DNA of 64,000 bases from Lachnospiraceae oral taxon 107 str. F0167. GTDB taxonomy: Bacteria; Bacillota; Clostridia; Lachnospirales; Lachnospiraceae. The DNA is taken from NCBI GenBank assembly GCA_000209465.1, contig GL890585.1:145143-209142 (forward strand), written 5' to 3'. This document shows positions 8,008 through 16,554 of the stretch, one piece after another; position 1 is the stretch's first letter, and every line of letters starts with the position of its first letter. Below the pieces are notes generated by a model that worked only from the letters and a program-made list of their open reading frames with translations, had not been told where the DNA came from and ran no database searches. The position numbers were made by a program, and so were the translations under genes.

Positions 8008-9501
8008 ATGAGCCTTAAATTAGAAAAAGCAAGAGCATATGAGAAGGAGCATTCTAAAAAAATAATAGGAGATATGCGTCCGGAATTTCACTTAAGTCCC
8101 TATGTAGGGTGGATGAATGATCCTAACGGGCTGTCATTTTACAGAGGTATGTATCATATGTTTTATCAGTATAACCCATATAATTCAAAATGGGGACCTA
8201 TGCACTGGGGACATGCAGTAAGTAAGGATTTGCTTCACTGGGAGTATCTGCCGGCGGCGATTGCACCTGATATGCCATATGATGACTGCGGATGTTTTTC
8301 GGGGAGTGCTATTGAACTGGATGACGGAAGACATCTTTTGATGTATACAGGCGTAACAAGAGTGGAAAATGAAGAAGGAGAAATGGTTGACTGTCAGACT
8401 CAATGTCTTGCAATCGGAGACGGATTAAATTATGTCAAATATGAGAATAATCCGGTTTTGACGGAGGCTGATTTACCTGATGGGGCAAGTAAGATTGATT
8501 TTCGTGATCCGAAGCTTTGGAGGGATAATGAGGGTATATATTGGGCGGTAGTCGGTAGCAGAATTGCTGACGGAAGCGGACAAATCCTTCTGTTTAGAAG
8601 TGAGAATGCTTTTTCATGGGAATATTTCAGCACTTTGGATGAAAATAAAAACCGTTTCGGTAAGATGTGGGAATGTCCGGACTTCTTTGAACTTGACGGT
8701 AAGCATGTGCTTTTAACCAGTCCGCAGGATATGTTACCAGTGGGATTTGAATATCACAACGGAAACGGGAATATATGCTTTATCGGAGATTTCGATAAGG
8801 AAAAAGGAAAATTTAAGGAGCAATACAATCAGGCGGTTGATTATGGTATTGACTTCTATGCACATCAAACCATAGAAACACAAGATAATAGAAGAGTGAT
8901 GATTGCCTGGATGCAAAACTGGGATGCCTGTGCCATTCGTGCCCATGATGAGGCTTGGGCAGGGCAGATGACATTGCCAAGAGAGATTTGGATTGAGAAT
9001 AATCGCCTGTATCAAAAACCTACGAAAGAGTATGAAAGCTGTTTAAAAAACAAAGTGGAGTATAAAGGGGTTGAGATTTCTCAAAGTAAAGAGGTGCAAC
9101 TTGAAGAGATAAATGGCAGAGTCTTGGATTTGCAGCTTCAAATCAGTGCAAAAGATGCAGAAGATCCATATTATAAATTTACCATTTATTTTGCAAAAGG
9201 GGGAGGAGCTTATACTTCTTTGAGCATCAGACCATATGAAGGTATTGTAAAGATAGATCGCAAATTTTCAGGTACAAGAAGGGCGATTCTACATCAAAGA
9301 AGAATGTTTGTGCCAAATATAGAAGATGGTAGCATCAAACTTCGTATTATACTTGATCGTTACAGCTGTGAAATATTTGTCGGCAATGGGGAGCAGACTA
9401 TGACAACAGCAATTTATACAGAACAATCGGCAAGGGATATTACATTTGCTTGCGACGGCGATGCATTGATGGATATTATAAAACAGGATATTATAATGTA
9501 A
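8008..9501 (+). CDS. GH32 beta-fructofuranosidase (sucrose/fructan hydrolase)
   Basis: Cleaves terminal beta-fructosyl bonds in sucrose, sucrose phosphate or short fructans. All three GH32 catalytic blocks are intact: 'WMNDPNG' with the nucleophile Asp38, 'FRDPKLW' with the transition-state Asp167, and 'WECPDFF' with the acid/base Glu222. The five-bladed propeller covers about residues 25-330 and a C-terminal beta-sandwich follows to residue 497. There is no signal peptide, so the enzyme is cytoplasmic and acts on imported sugar. It is the last gene of the operon, 8 bp after the binding lipoprotein, and is followed by a strong terminator. Whether the substrate is free or phosphorylated cannot be told; an ABC importer neighbour favours unphosphorylated oligosaccharide. 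Confidence 0.95.
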   Translation: MSLKLEKARAYEKEHSKKIIGDMRPEFHLSPYVGWMNDPNGLSFYRGMYHMFYQYNPYNSKWGPMHWGHAVSKDLLHWEYLPAAIAPDMPYDDCGCFSGSAIELDDGRHLLMYTGVTRVENEEGEMVDCQTQCLAIGDGLNYVKYENNPVLTEADLPDGASKIDFRDPKLWRDNEGIYWAVVGSRIADGSGQILLFRSENAFSWEYFSTLDENKNRFGKMWECPDFFELDGKHVLLTSPQDMLPVGFEYHNGNGNICFIGDFDKEKGKFKEQYNQAVDYGIDFYAHQTIETQDNRRVMIAWMQNWDACAIRAHDEAWAGQMTLPREIWIENNRLYQKPTKEYESCLKNKVEYKGVEISQSKEVQLEEINGRVLDLQLQISAKDAEDPYYKFTIYFAKGGGAYTSLSIRPYEGIVKIDRKFSGTRRAILHQRRMFVPNIEDGSIKLRIILDRYSCEIFVGNGEQTMTTAIYTEQSARDITFACDGDALMDIIKQDIIM

Positions 9502-9507
9502 GTAAAA

Positions 9508-9544
9508 AAAAGATTGCGAGAAGATTCGTTTCGCAATCTTTTTT
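9508..9544. terminator. Terminator after the GH32 operon
   Basis: AAGATTGCGA pairs with TCGCAATCTT, preceded by an A run and followed by TTTT. The A-T flanks also allow function in the reverse direction. Confidence 0.88.
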
Positions 9545-9607
9545 GTTTCGAGGCTTAAATAAGGCATAACTTTAACAATTAATTTTAATATATATTAGAG
9601 AAAAACA

Positions 9608-9636
9608 TTGACAACTATTACGGATTGTGATATATT
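9608..9636 (+). promoter_or_regulatory. Promoter of the PadR-DUF2812 operon
   Basis: TTGACA (9608-9613), 17 bp spacer, TATATT (9631-9636). The 75 bp between the -10 box and the start codon carry a direct repeat of CGTAATA, a possible PadR contact, though no clear palindrome is visible. Confidence 0.75.
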
Positions 9637-9712
9637 ACAGATAAAGATACAAAGAAAAGCGTAATACCAAAAAACGTAATATTTAAAGTCCTGAAAATTA
9701 GAAGGAGGGAAT

Positions 9713-10033
9713 ATGGGTAGGTTATCAAACAGCGGGGCTTTGACAGAGTCCATTTATTACATCTTACTCAGGCTGCATAAGAAAGCGCATGGATATGCAC
9801 TTATGAAAGATATAGTTGAGATGACAAATGGGCGTGTAAATCTGGGAGCCGGAACATTATATGGAGCACTCGACACATTGCAAAAAAAAGGCTGGATAAG
9901 ACAGACTGATGAACAGTCAATGGATAGAAAGATTGAGTACATTATAACGGATGAGGGTAGAGAATGTTTTGAAAAAGAAATTTCAAGATTGGAGGAATTA
10001 CTCTCAAATGCAAGAAAGTTAAAGGAGGCGTAA
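9713..10033 (+). CDS. PadR-family transcriptional regulator
   Basis: A 106 aa winged-helix DNA-binding protein of the small PadR subfamily. Characteristic segments are 'ESIYYILLRLHKKAHGYALM', 'NLGAGTLYGALDTLQKKGWI' (recognition helix and start of the wing) and 'EYIITDEGRECFEKEI'. A strong AGGAGGGA ribosome site precedes the ATG. The next gene starts one base after its stop codon and encodes a DUF2812 membrane protein, the usual partner of this PadR group. PadR proteins of this size normally repress their own operon; the inducing signal is unknown. Confidence 0.93.
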   Translation: MGRLSNSGALTESIYYILLRLHKKAHGYALMKDIVEMTNGRVNLGAGTLYGALDTLQKKGWIRQTDEQSMDRKIEYIITDEGRECFEKEISRLEELLSNARKLKEA

Positions 10034-10034
10034 G

Positions 10035-10583
10035 ATGAAGTCTACAGTTAAAAAAGTCTTTTTAGACATAACAGAGGAAGAGAATTGGCTGAATGAACAG
10101 GGTGAACAGGGAAAGATGCTTATAGGATACTCTAACGGCATATATGAGTTTGAAGATGTTTCTCCGGCAAAATTTCAATATAAAATAGATATTCCAAAGT
10201 ACGTCGGTACAAGTAAAAAGGAGTATTTCAAATTTTTGGAGCAGACAGGGATAAGTGTTGTTAAAGAATATGCCGGCAGGGTGTATCTTAGAAAAAATAA
10301 GGCTGACGGAGAGTTGGAACTCTATACCGAGAGCAAGGAGGTAAACAATCAGATGAAAAAGCGTTATTCATTTTTTATAAGCGTGGGCGTATCACAATTT
10401 GTTTTCGGAGTGTTTTTATTCGTTCAAATGTTTAACTATATAGATGAAAAGAGTGCACCTTTTTGGATACTGCTTGTATTCGGGCTTGGATTTATGATTT
10501 CCAGAATAATATTTTTTATTACAGGTATTTGTAAGCAAAGGAAAAATTTAAACAGTGATGTGGACAGAGATATTTGGGAATAA
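10035..10583 (+). CDS. DUF2812 membrane protein, partner of PadR
   Basis: A 182 aa protein with a soluble N-terminal DUF2812 domain (about residues 1-105, including 'EENWLNEQGEQGKMLIGYSN' and 'FQYKIDIP') and two closely spaced C-terminal transmembrane helices at about 113-135 and 140-162. It is co-transcribed with the PadR gene: one base separates them and a GGAGG lies at the end of padR. The family is found almost always next to PadR regulators, often in defence against membrane-active compounds, but no biochemical activity is established. The function here is therefore left open. Confidence 0.88.
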   Translation: MKSTVKKVFLDITEEENWLNEQGEQGKMLIGYSNGIYEFEDVSPAKFQYKIDIPKYVGTSKKEYFKFLEQTGISVVKEYAGRVYLRKNKADGELELYTESKEVNNQMKKRYSFFISVGVSQFVFGVFLFVQMFNYIDEKSAPFWILLVFGLGFMISRIIFFITGICKQRKNLNSDVDRDIWE

Positions 10584-10591
10584 AATTATTA

Positions 10592-10632
10592 CCCCCTCAA
10601 ATTCGTTTCCGGGATTTGAGGGGGCTTTTTTT
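10592..10632 (+). terminator. Terminator after PadR-DUF2812
   Basis: CCCCCTCAAAT pairs with ATTTGAGGGGG, followed by CTTTTTTT. Confidence 0.92.
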
Positions 10633-10644
10633 GTCTGTATATAC

Positions 10645-10673
10645 TTGACAAAAGAAGCGAAAAGGTCTAATAT
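10645..10673 (+). promoter_or_regulatory. Promoter of the TetR-MATE operon
   Basis: TTGACA (10645-10650), 17 bp spacer, TAATAT (10668-10673). The -10 box is followed six bases later by a perfect operator palindrome. Confidence 0.8.
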
Positions 10674-10679
10674 ATCATT

Positions 10680-10697
10680 ACCGACTATATAGTCGGT
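10680..10697. promoter_or_regulatory. TetR operator, 18 bp perfect palindrome
   Basis: ACCGACTAT/ATAGTCGGT is a gapless perfect palindrome covering the transcription start region, 12 bp before the TetR start codon. This is the classic position for autorepression and would also control the MATE gene. Confidence 0.85.
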
Positions 10698-10709
10698 AGA
10701 AAGGAGAGT

Positions 10710-11282
10710 ATGGAAAGAAAAAGATTAAGTAAGGAAGAAAGAAGAGAACAGATAAAAGAAATTGCATTAAATCTTTTTGTAAGCAGGGGATATTCAAAGA
10801 CCACTATGGATGAGATTATACAGGCGGTAGGGATATCCAAGGGAGGAATGTACCATCATTTTTCGAATAAAGAAGAGATTTTTTTGGAGCTGTTAAAGGA
10901 TGGAAGCAGTTATAGAAAAAAAGTTGTGCTCGATCATTTGAAGGGAAATCTTCAAAACAGGAGTGAGGAGATTACAGAGATTTTATTGGATAAAATACTT
11001 GATAAAAATCCATATAAAAATCTCTACACGGTATTTCTTATAGAGATGCAGACAAATAAACGCTTTAAAGAGCTTTATGAAAAAATATATGAAGAGGGAG
11101 CAAACGACTTTGCCGAATTTTGCAGGAAAGAGGGGCTGGATGAGTATAAGTCGGTAAATAACAGAGAGTTTACTTTTTTAATGAACTGTTTGTATATGGG
11201 TATTTACTTGTTTGATGATATAGATATGGAAAAGCTCAGATATATGCTGAAAATTATGTTTGATGCATATTTAAAATATTAA
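10710..11282 (+). CDS. TetR-family repressor of the adjacent MATE pump
   Basis: A 190 aa regulator. The N-terminal TetR helix-turn-helix includes 'FVSRGYSKTTMDEIIQAVGI' and 'SKGGMYHHFSNKEEIF'; the C-terminal ligand-binding part is divergent, as usual. An AAGGAGAG ribosome site sits just before the ATG, overlapping the end of the palindromic operator region. The MATE efflux gene begins 24 bp after its stop with no terminator between, so both are on one transcript. Repression relieved by a toxic substrate of the pump is the expected mode; the ligand is unknown. Confidence 0.93.
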   Translation: MERKRLSKEERREQIKEIALNLFVSRGYSKTTMDEIIQAVGISKGGMYHHFSNKEEIFLELLKDGSSYRKKVVLDHLKGNLQNRSEEITEILLDKILDKNPYKNLYTVFLIEMQTNKRFKELYEKIYEEGANDFAEFCRKEGLDEYKSVNNREFTFLMNCLYMGIYLFDDIDMEKLRYMLKIMFDAYLKY

Positions 11283-11306
11283 TTTAATATTTTGGAGGGG
11301 AACATT

Positions 11307-12665
11307 GTGAATAAAGAAAAAGAAATGATATTAAATGGCAGTTTGTGGAAGGTCTGTTATAAGCTTTCGCTTCCGGCTATTATAGCCATGGTTTTATATG
11401 GATTAAATGTTATCTTTGACGGTGTCTTTGTAGGCAGACTGGTCGGAGAGACCGCATTTGCGGGTATATCAATAGTATATCCTCTTACACAATTAAGTCT
11501 TGGTTTAGGCTCACTTGTGGGTGTGGGAGCCGGTTCTTATCTAAGTATTTTACTTGGAGAGGATGATAAAGAGACACAGGGTAAGATTGTGGGCAATGCA
11601 AATCTTATCTCCATAGTGGTTACAATTGTTATGATGCTTTTGGGTTTTGTCTTTATGAAGCCTTTATTAAAGGCTATAGGAGCCGATGGTGAGACTCTTA
11701 CCTTTGCCATAAGTTATTTTAGAATAACATTGATTGGAAGTATATTCTGGATTGTAGGTCTTGCCTACAATATGATAGTAAGAGCCGAGGGCAAGATGAA
11801 AACCGCAGCTCTTATGATGGGAATAGGTCTTGTGGTGAATATAATATCAAATTATATTTTGATGAAAATTTTTAATATGGGTATTGCAGGTGCTGCATGG
11901 GGAACAAATATAGGTATGTTTGTATATGCCCTATTGTTTGTAATCTACTGTAAAAGGGGAGGAGCAAGCTTTAATGCCAATATATTTACTGTAAGAGCAG
12001 ATAAGGAAATAATAAAGGAGATTGTATCTTTGGGTATGTCCTCTCTTATTATGAGTGTAATGGGCATAATACAGAGTGTAATTATATTGAGGGCGCTTAA
12101 AACCTATGGAAGCGATCTTGATATCACATTTTACGGTGCAGTATTTAGAATATTTAATTTTTCGCTTACACCTATTTACGGACTTATGAGGGCCTTACAG
12201 CCTGTGGCAGGTATCAATTACGGTGCGCAAAAGTATGAAAGAAGTATAAGCTCATTTAAGATATTCTCCTTTGTGGCATTGGTCGTTATGCTGCCGTTTT
12301 GGCTGGTGGCAATGATAAATCCATGGCTTATTTTAGGAAGTATGCTGCCCAAAGTTACTTTTGACCTCGGATATATTTTCAGTTTCAGAATATTTATGTC
12401 AATCGCACCTCTTCTTTCAGTTACTATGACTGCAATGACTTTTTGGCCTTCAATAAAAAAGGCGACTCCGGCGATGGTGATAGGACTTGGAAGACAGCTG
12501 TTTTTATATATACCTCTTATGATTATATTGCCGAAAATTTTTGGCATACAGTCAATATATATAGGATCGTTTATAATAGATTTGTCACTGTCGGTAATTG
12601 TAATCTTGGTACTGTCAAAAGACTTTAGAAGTTTGAGAAAAATGAAAGAAAAAAACAAAGCATAA
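11307..12665 (+). CDS. MATE-family multidrug efflux transporter
   Basis: A 452 aa transporter with twelve predicted membrane helices in two related halves. The N-terminal half contains 'SLPAIIAMVLYGLNVIFDGV' and 'GIAGAAWGTNIGMF'; the second half starts near 'EIVSLGMSSLIMSVMGIIQS' and includes 'RALQPVAGINYGAQKYERS', a well-conserved MATE loop. The start is the GTG at 11307: GGAGGGG lies 7 bp before it, whereas an in-frame TTG upstream overlaps that ribosome site. Regulated together with the upstream TetR gene. The protein probably exports drugs or toxic metabolites using an ion gradient; the substrate is not predictable. Confidence 0.93.
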   Translation: MNKEKEMILNGSLWKVCYKLSLPAIIAMVLYGLNVIFDGVFVGRLVGETAFAGISIVYPLTQLSLGLGSLVGVGAGSYLSILLGEDDKETQGKIVGNANLISIVVTIVMMLLGFVFMKPLLKAIGADGETLTFAISYFRITLIGSIFWIVGLAYNMIVRAEGKMKTAALMMGIGLVVNIISNYILMKIFNMGIAGAAWGTNIGMFVYALLFVIYCKRGGASFNANIFTVRADKEIIKEIVSLGMSSLIMSVMGIIQSVIILRALKTYGSDLDITFYGAVFRIFNFSLTPIYGLMRALQPVAGINYGAQKYERSISSFKIFSFVALVVMLPFWLVAMINPWLILGSMLPKVTFDLGYIFSFRIFMSIAPLLSVTMTAMTFWPSIKKATPAMVIGLGRQLFLYIPLMIILPKIFGIQSIYIGSFIIDLSLSVIVILVLSKDFRSLRKMKEKNKA

Positions 12666-12697
12666 TATTTAGGAATTACATACTTTTATTTCTATTA

Positions 12698-12736
12698 AAG
12701 AGAGCCGATTACATTTTTGTAAAAGCTCTCTTTTTT
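12698..12736 (+). terminator. Terminator after the MATE gene
   Basis: AAGAGAGC pairs with GCTCTCTT, with a second pairing ATTACA/TGTAA inside the loop, followed by a T run. Confidence 0.88.
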
Positions 12737-12765
12737 AGTTGTGTAAAAATCATATTTGATATTTA

Positions 12766-12794
12766 TTGACAATTATCATTATAAAATATAAACT
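12766..12794 (+). promoter_or_regulatory. Promoter of tcdA
   Basis: TTGACA (12766-12771), 17 bp spacer, TAAACT (12789-12794). Confidence 0.65.
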
Positions 12795-12847
12795 TGCTTG
12801 ATAGTGTAAAATTATGAGAGGATGGATTTATTATCCAAATTAGATAT

Positions 12848-13606
12848 ATGGATCAGTTTGCAAGAACACAGCTTTTGCTGGGAGAAAAAGCCATGGAAAA
12901 GCTGAAAAATTCAAGAGTTGCCGTATTTGGAGTCGGAGGAGTCGGAGGATACAGTGTAGAGGCACTGGCAAGGTCCGGAGTGGGAGCCATTGATATTATA
13001 GATGATGATAAGGTATGTCTTACAAATATTAACAGACAGATAATAGCAGATACAAAAAGTATCGGAAAATATAAGGTGGATGTGGCAAAGGAGAGGATAC
13101 TGAGTATTAACCCCAAATGCAAGGTTACGACTTACAGATGCTTTTATTTGCCGGAGAATTCATCCGAATTTGATTTTTCAAATTTTGATTATGTGATAGA
13201 TGCGGTTGATACGGTCACTGCCAAGATAAATCTTGTTATGCAGGCAAATGAAAGTAATGTAAAGATTATAAGCAGTATGGGAGCGGGAAATAAGCTTGAT
13301 CCCACAGCCTTTATGGTAAGTGATATATATAAGACAAGTGTATGTCCGCTGGCAAAGGTTATGAGAAGGGAACTCAAAAAAAGAAATATTAAAAAGCTGA
13401 AGGTTGTATATTCAAAGGAAGAAGCACTTGTACCTGAAAAAGATGAGAGTATAAGTTGCAGTTCTCATTGTGTATGTCCACCGGGTACGGAAAGGAAGTG
13501 CACAGACAGAAGAGCAATCCCCGGTTCTGTGGCATTTGTGCCTTCGGTAGTGGGACTTATAATAGCCGGTGAAGTGATAAAGGATTTGATCGCTGAGGGA
13601 ATATAG
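12848..13606 (+). CDS. tcdA: tRNA threonylcarbamoyladenosine dehydratase TcdA
   Basis: An E1-like ATP-dependent enzyme that cyclises the t6A base at position 37 of ANN-decoding tRNAs. The 252 aa protein carries the ThiF/MoeB Rossmann motif 'VAVFGVGGVGGYSVEALARS' at about residues 24-43, the adenylation-site block 'DDDKVCLTNINRQ', 'DAVDTVTAKINL' and the late 'SCSSHCVCPPG' loop followed by 'AIPGSVAFVPS', which separates TcdA from MoeB and ThiF. It stands alone between a terminator and an unrelated symporter gene. The ribosome site is weak. The assignment is strong at family level. Confidence 0.92.
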   Translation: MDQFARTQLLLGEKAMEKLKNSRVAVFGVGGVGGYSVEALARSGVGAIDIIDDDKVCLTNINRQIIADTKSIGKYKVDVAKERILSINPKCKVTTYRCFYLPENSSEFDFSNFDYVIDAVDTVTAKINLVMQANESNVKIISSMGAGNKLDPTAFMVSDIYKTSVCPLAKVMRRELKKRNIKKLKVVYSKEEALVPEKDESISCSSHCVCPPGTERKCTDRRAIPGSVAFVPSVVGLIIAGEVIKDLIAEGI

Positions 13607-13736
13607 AAAAAGATATTATAATTAGATAGAAGAGTTTTAGATAGAGTTATATCTAATACTATATTCTTAAAGCCACTCGGCAAAATGATTGGATTTTAAA
13701 CAAATATCAAATAAATATATAAAATGCGAGGGAAAT

Positions 13737-15134
13737 ATGATTGAAACAATTTCGAAGATAAATTCGACAGTAAACAGCTTTATTTGGGGAGTGCCCGCCA
13801 TGATTGCACTGATGGGAGTGGGTATTTATTTAAGTGTGAGAACAGGTTTTTTGCAGCTGATAAAGTTCAGATATATAATGAAAACCACTGTGGGAAGAAT
13901 TTTTAAGAAAAGAGATATTGCAGACGGTGCATTATCACCTTTTCAAGCTGCAACCACCGCACTTGCGGCTACAGTCGGAACCGGAAATATTGCAGGTGTG
14001 GCAGGTGCGATATCCATAGGAGGTCCGGGAAGTGTATTCTGGATGTGGATTTCCGCAATACTTGGTATGTGTACAAAATTCAGCGAGGTTACCTTGGCTG
14101 TACATTTCAGGAAAAAAAATAAGCATGGTGATCTGGTAGGCGGACCTATGTATTATATTCAAAACGGTCTTTCAAAAAAATGGATGTTTTTAGCATATGC
14201 CTTTGCTACATTCGGTGTACTTACAGTATTCGGAACAGGAAATGCCACACAGGTAAATACTATTACAGCTGCGATAAATGTAGCACTTGAAGGTTATGGA
14301 ATAGTAAAACCGGGCGGACATGAAACAATAAATCTTATTATCGGAATTGTAGTAACAATACTTGTTGCCATGGTATTGCTTGGCGGTATAAAAAGAATCG
14401 GTTCGGTTACTGAAAAGCTTGTACCCTTTATGGCACTTATATATGTGGTGCTGGCACTTGGAGTGGTCATATTAAATATGGAAAGAGTACCTGAGGTCTT
14501 TGGAAGTATAATATACGGAGCATTTAATCCAAGAGCCGTTACAGGAGGTGTGATAGGAAGCTTTTTTCTCAGTATGAAAAAGGGTGTATCCAGAGGAATT
14601 TTCTCAAATGAAGCGGGACTTGGAACGGGACCTATCGCACATGCTTCTGCGGATACCGGTAAGCCTGTAAAGCAGGGATTCTTTGGAGTTTTTGAGGTGT
14701 TTGCGGATACAATAGTTATATGTACTCTCACAGCACTTGTAATACTTTGCTCGGGGGTAAATATACCTTTTGGCTCACCTTCAGGTGCGGAACTTACAAT
14801 AAGCGGATTTATCAGCACCTATGGAAGCGGTGTATCCATATTTACCGCAATAGCTATGTGTTCATTCGCCTTCTCGACCATTATAGGATGGGGACTTTAT
14901 GGTGCAAGATGTATAGAATTTTTATTAAGTGAAAAATCCATAAAGCCTTTTATGGTGGTATATTCATTGATGGCAATTATCGGAGCTACTATGGATCTTG
15001 GTCTTTTATGGGATATTTCGGATACTTTTAACGGACTTATGGCAATACCGAACCTTATCGCATTATTTCTGCTTGCAAATGTGGTTGTAAAGTTGACAAA
15101 GGAATATTTTGATACGGAAGGTAGGGAAAAATAA
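13737..15134 (+). CDS. Sodium:alanine symporter (AGCS family)
   Basis: Integral membrane transporter taking up alanine or glycine with sodium. It has about eleven hydrophobic segments and the AGCS signatures 'TAALAATVGTGNIAGVAGAI' in the N-terminal half, 'GGPMYYIQNGLSKKW', and 'FSNEAGLGTGPIAHA' in the middle. I start at the ATG at 13737, which follows GAGGG by about 5 nt; the frame stays open 48 bases upstream but without a ribosome site. The product is 465 aa, normal for the family. It is a single gene; the 130 bp before it show only AT-rich sequence and a small imperfect hairpin at about 13639-13656. Confidence 0.93.
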   Translation: MIETISKINSTVNSFIWGVPAMIALMGVGIYLSVRTGFLQLIKFRYIMKTTVGRIFKKRDIADGALSPFQAATTALAATVGTGNIAGVAGAISIGGPGSVFWMWISAILGMCTKFSEVTLAVHFRKKNKHGDLVGGPMYYIQNGLSKKWMFLAYAFATFGVLTVFGTGNATQVNTITAAINVALEGYGIVKPGGHETINLIIGIVVTILVAMVLLGGIKRIGSVTEKLVPFMALIYVVLALGVVILNMERVPEVFGSIIYGAFNPRAVTGGVIGSFFLSMKKGVSRGIFSNEAGLGTGPIAHASADTGKPVKQGFFGVFEVFADTIVICTLTALVILCSGVNIPFGSPSGAELTISGFISTYGSGVSIFTAIAMCSFAFSTIIGWGLYGARCIEFLLSEKSIKPFMVVYSLMAIIGATMDLGLLWDISDTFNGLMAIPNLIALFLLANVVVKLTKEYFDTEGREK

Positions 15135-15139
15135 AAAGC

Positions 15140-15167
15140 TTGACAATAAAATAAAATTGTGTAAAAT
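15140..15167 (+). promoter_or_regulatory. Promoter of the thioredoxin gene
   Basis: TTGACA (15140-15145), 16 bp spacer, TAAAAT (15162-15167), 40 bp before the start codon. Confidence 0.6.
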
Positions 15168-15207
15168 ATAATTATAAACCATTTAAGGAATTGGAGGAGA
15201 AAAAGTT

Positions 15208-15516
15208 ATGGCAGTAAAAACAATTACAAGTGAGAATTTTGAATCAGAGGTTTTAAACGCAAAGGAGCCTGTATTGGTAGATATCTGGGCACCATGGTGC
15301 GGTCCATGTAAGATGCTCTCACCTATAGTTGATGAGGTGGCTGAGGAAGCTGTAGGATTTTCCGTGGCAAAGATTAATGCGGATGAGAATCCCGAGCTTG
15401 TAAATAAATTCCATGTTATGTCAATACCTACACTCTTGGTATTTAAAAACGGTGAGGTTGTAAATAAATCGGTAGGTCTTATATCTAAGGATGAAGTAAA
15501 GGCTTTACTGGGATAA
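15208..15516 (+). CDS. trxA: Thioredoxin
   Basis: A 102 aa disulfide reductant with the complete thioredoxin fold. The active site is 'WAPWCGPCKM' with redox cysteines 31 and 34; the cis-proline loop 'MSIPTLLVFKNG' and the late 'KDEVKALL' helix are present. A GGAGGAG ribosome site precedes the ATG. It is followed by the thioredoxin reductase gene, separated only by a perfect 13 bp hairpin. Electrons should flow from TrxB to this protein and on to peroxidases or other targets. Confidence 0.96.
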   Translation: MAVKTITSENFESEVLNAKEPVLVDIWAPWCGPCKMLSPIVDEVAEEAVGFSVAKINADENPELVNKFHVMSIPTLLVFKNGEVVNKSVGLISKDEVKALLG

Positions 15517-15528
15517 TAGAATTGATTT

Positions 15529-15560
15529 TATCAGGTATTATTGTATGATAATACCTGATA
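15529..15560 (+). terminator. Hairpin between trxA and trxB
   Basis: TATCAGGTATTAT pairs perfectly with ATAATACCTGATA around TGTATG. Only TTTAT follows, so it is a weak terminator or an attenuator/processing site letting trxA be made in excess over trxB. Confidence 0.6.
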
Positions 15561-15581
15561 TTTATAGAAAGAAGTGATTAT

Positions 15582-16493
15582 ATGTATGATATAGTAGTAG
15601 TAGGTGCCGGAACAGCCGGACTGTCTGCTGCCATATATGGGGTGAGGGCAGGCAAATCCGTACTTGTACTGGAAGGTGCATCCTACGGAGGTCAAATAAT
15701 AAATACACCTGAGATAGAAAATTATCCTGCTATAAAAAAGACTTCAGGATTTGAGTTTGCTACAGAGCTTTTTAATCAGGCAAAAGAGCTTGGTGCAGAG
15801 GTAAAGTATGAAAAGGTAGTGGGAATCAGCCTTGAGGGAAATACTAAAAAGGTAGCTACCGAAAAGGAAGTTTATGACGCCAAGTCGGTAATACTTGCAA
15901 CAGGAGCAAAGAACAGACCGCTGGGACTTCCAAATGAGAAAAAACTTGTAGGCTCAGGTATTTCATACTGTGCAACCTGCGACGGAATGTTTTACAGAGG
16001 CAAGGTGGTTGCGGTAAACGGCGGCGGAAACACAGCCATAGAAGATGCAACATTCCTTGCAAATGTGGCAAGCAAAGTATATGTAATACATCGTAGAGAT
16101 GAATTCAGAGCCGAGGAGGCTGTGGTTGTGGCTTTAAAGAAAAAGGACAATGTTGAGTTTGTTTTAAATTCAAATATTGTAGAGATAAAGGAAGAATCCT
16201 TTGCTGTTTCGGCTGTGGTTGTAGAAGATAAGAATACAAATGAAAAAAGAGAGATACCTGTGGACGGTTTATTTGTAGCAATAGGTCAGGTACCTGATAA
16301 TGCGGCTTTTGCGGATGTGGTAGAACTTGATAAGGCGGGTTATATCATATCGGGAGAAGATTGCAAGACAAAGACCGAGGGAATATTTGCGGCAGGTGAC
16401 GGAAGAACAAAGGAAGTACGCCAGCTTGTAACGGCGGCAGGCGACGGAGCGGTATCGGGTATTGCCGCGGCAAAATATTGCGAGACAGTTTAA
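15582..16493 (+). CDS. trxB: Thioredoxin reductase
   Basis: FAD flavoprotein, 303 aa, that reduces thioredoxin. The FAD-binding motif 'VVGAGTAGLSAAIYG' is at residues 6-20 and the redox pair is 'CATC' with cysteines 130 and 133. The dinucleotide-binding block 'GGGNTAIEDATF' is followed by 'HRRDEFRA', the arginine-rich pattern typical of NADPH use. The late FAD block 'TKTEGIFAAGDGR' is also intact. It lies downstream of trxA and upstream of a glutathione peroxidase and an OhrR regulator, forming a peroxide-defence and thiol-redox group. Confidence 0.95.
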   Translation: MYDIVVVGAGTAGLSAAIYGVRAGKSVLVLEGASYGGQIINTPEIENYPAIKKTSGFEFATELFNQAKELGAEVKYEKVVGISLEGNTKKVATEKEVYDAKSVILATGAKNRPLGLPNEKKLVGSGISYCATCDGMFYRGKVVAVNGGGNTAIEDATFLANVASKVYVIHRRDEFRAEEAVVVALKKKDNVEFVLNSNIVEIKEESFAVSAVVVEDKNTNEKREIPVDGLFVAIGQVPDNAAFADVVELDKAGYIISGEDCKTKTEGIFAAGDGRTKEVRQLVTAAGDGAVSGIAAAKYCETV

Positions 16494-16554
16494 AGCCGAG
16501 ATTAAGGTTTAGCGCTGTTTATATAAATTTATAAAGATAGAGTTAGGAGAAAAT

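Noticed and set aside
12772-12790. Fur-like box in the tcdA promoter spacer
   Set aside because: Similarity to the Fur consensus is partial and AT-driven, and tcdA is not an expected iron-regulated gene.
13935-14818. Long minus-strand frames within the AGCS symporter gene
   Set aside because: They are shadows of a well-supported transporter gene and encode no recognisable domain.
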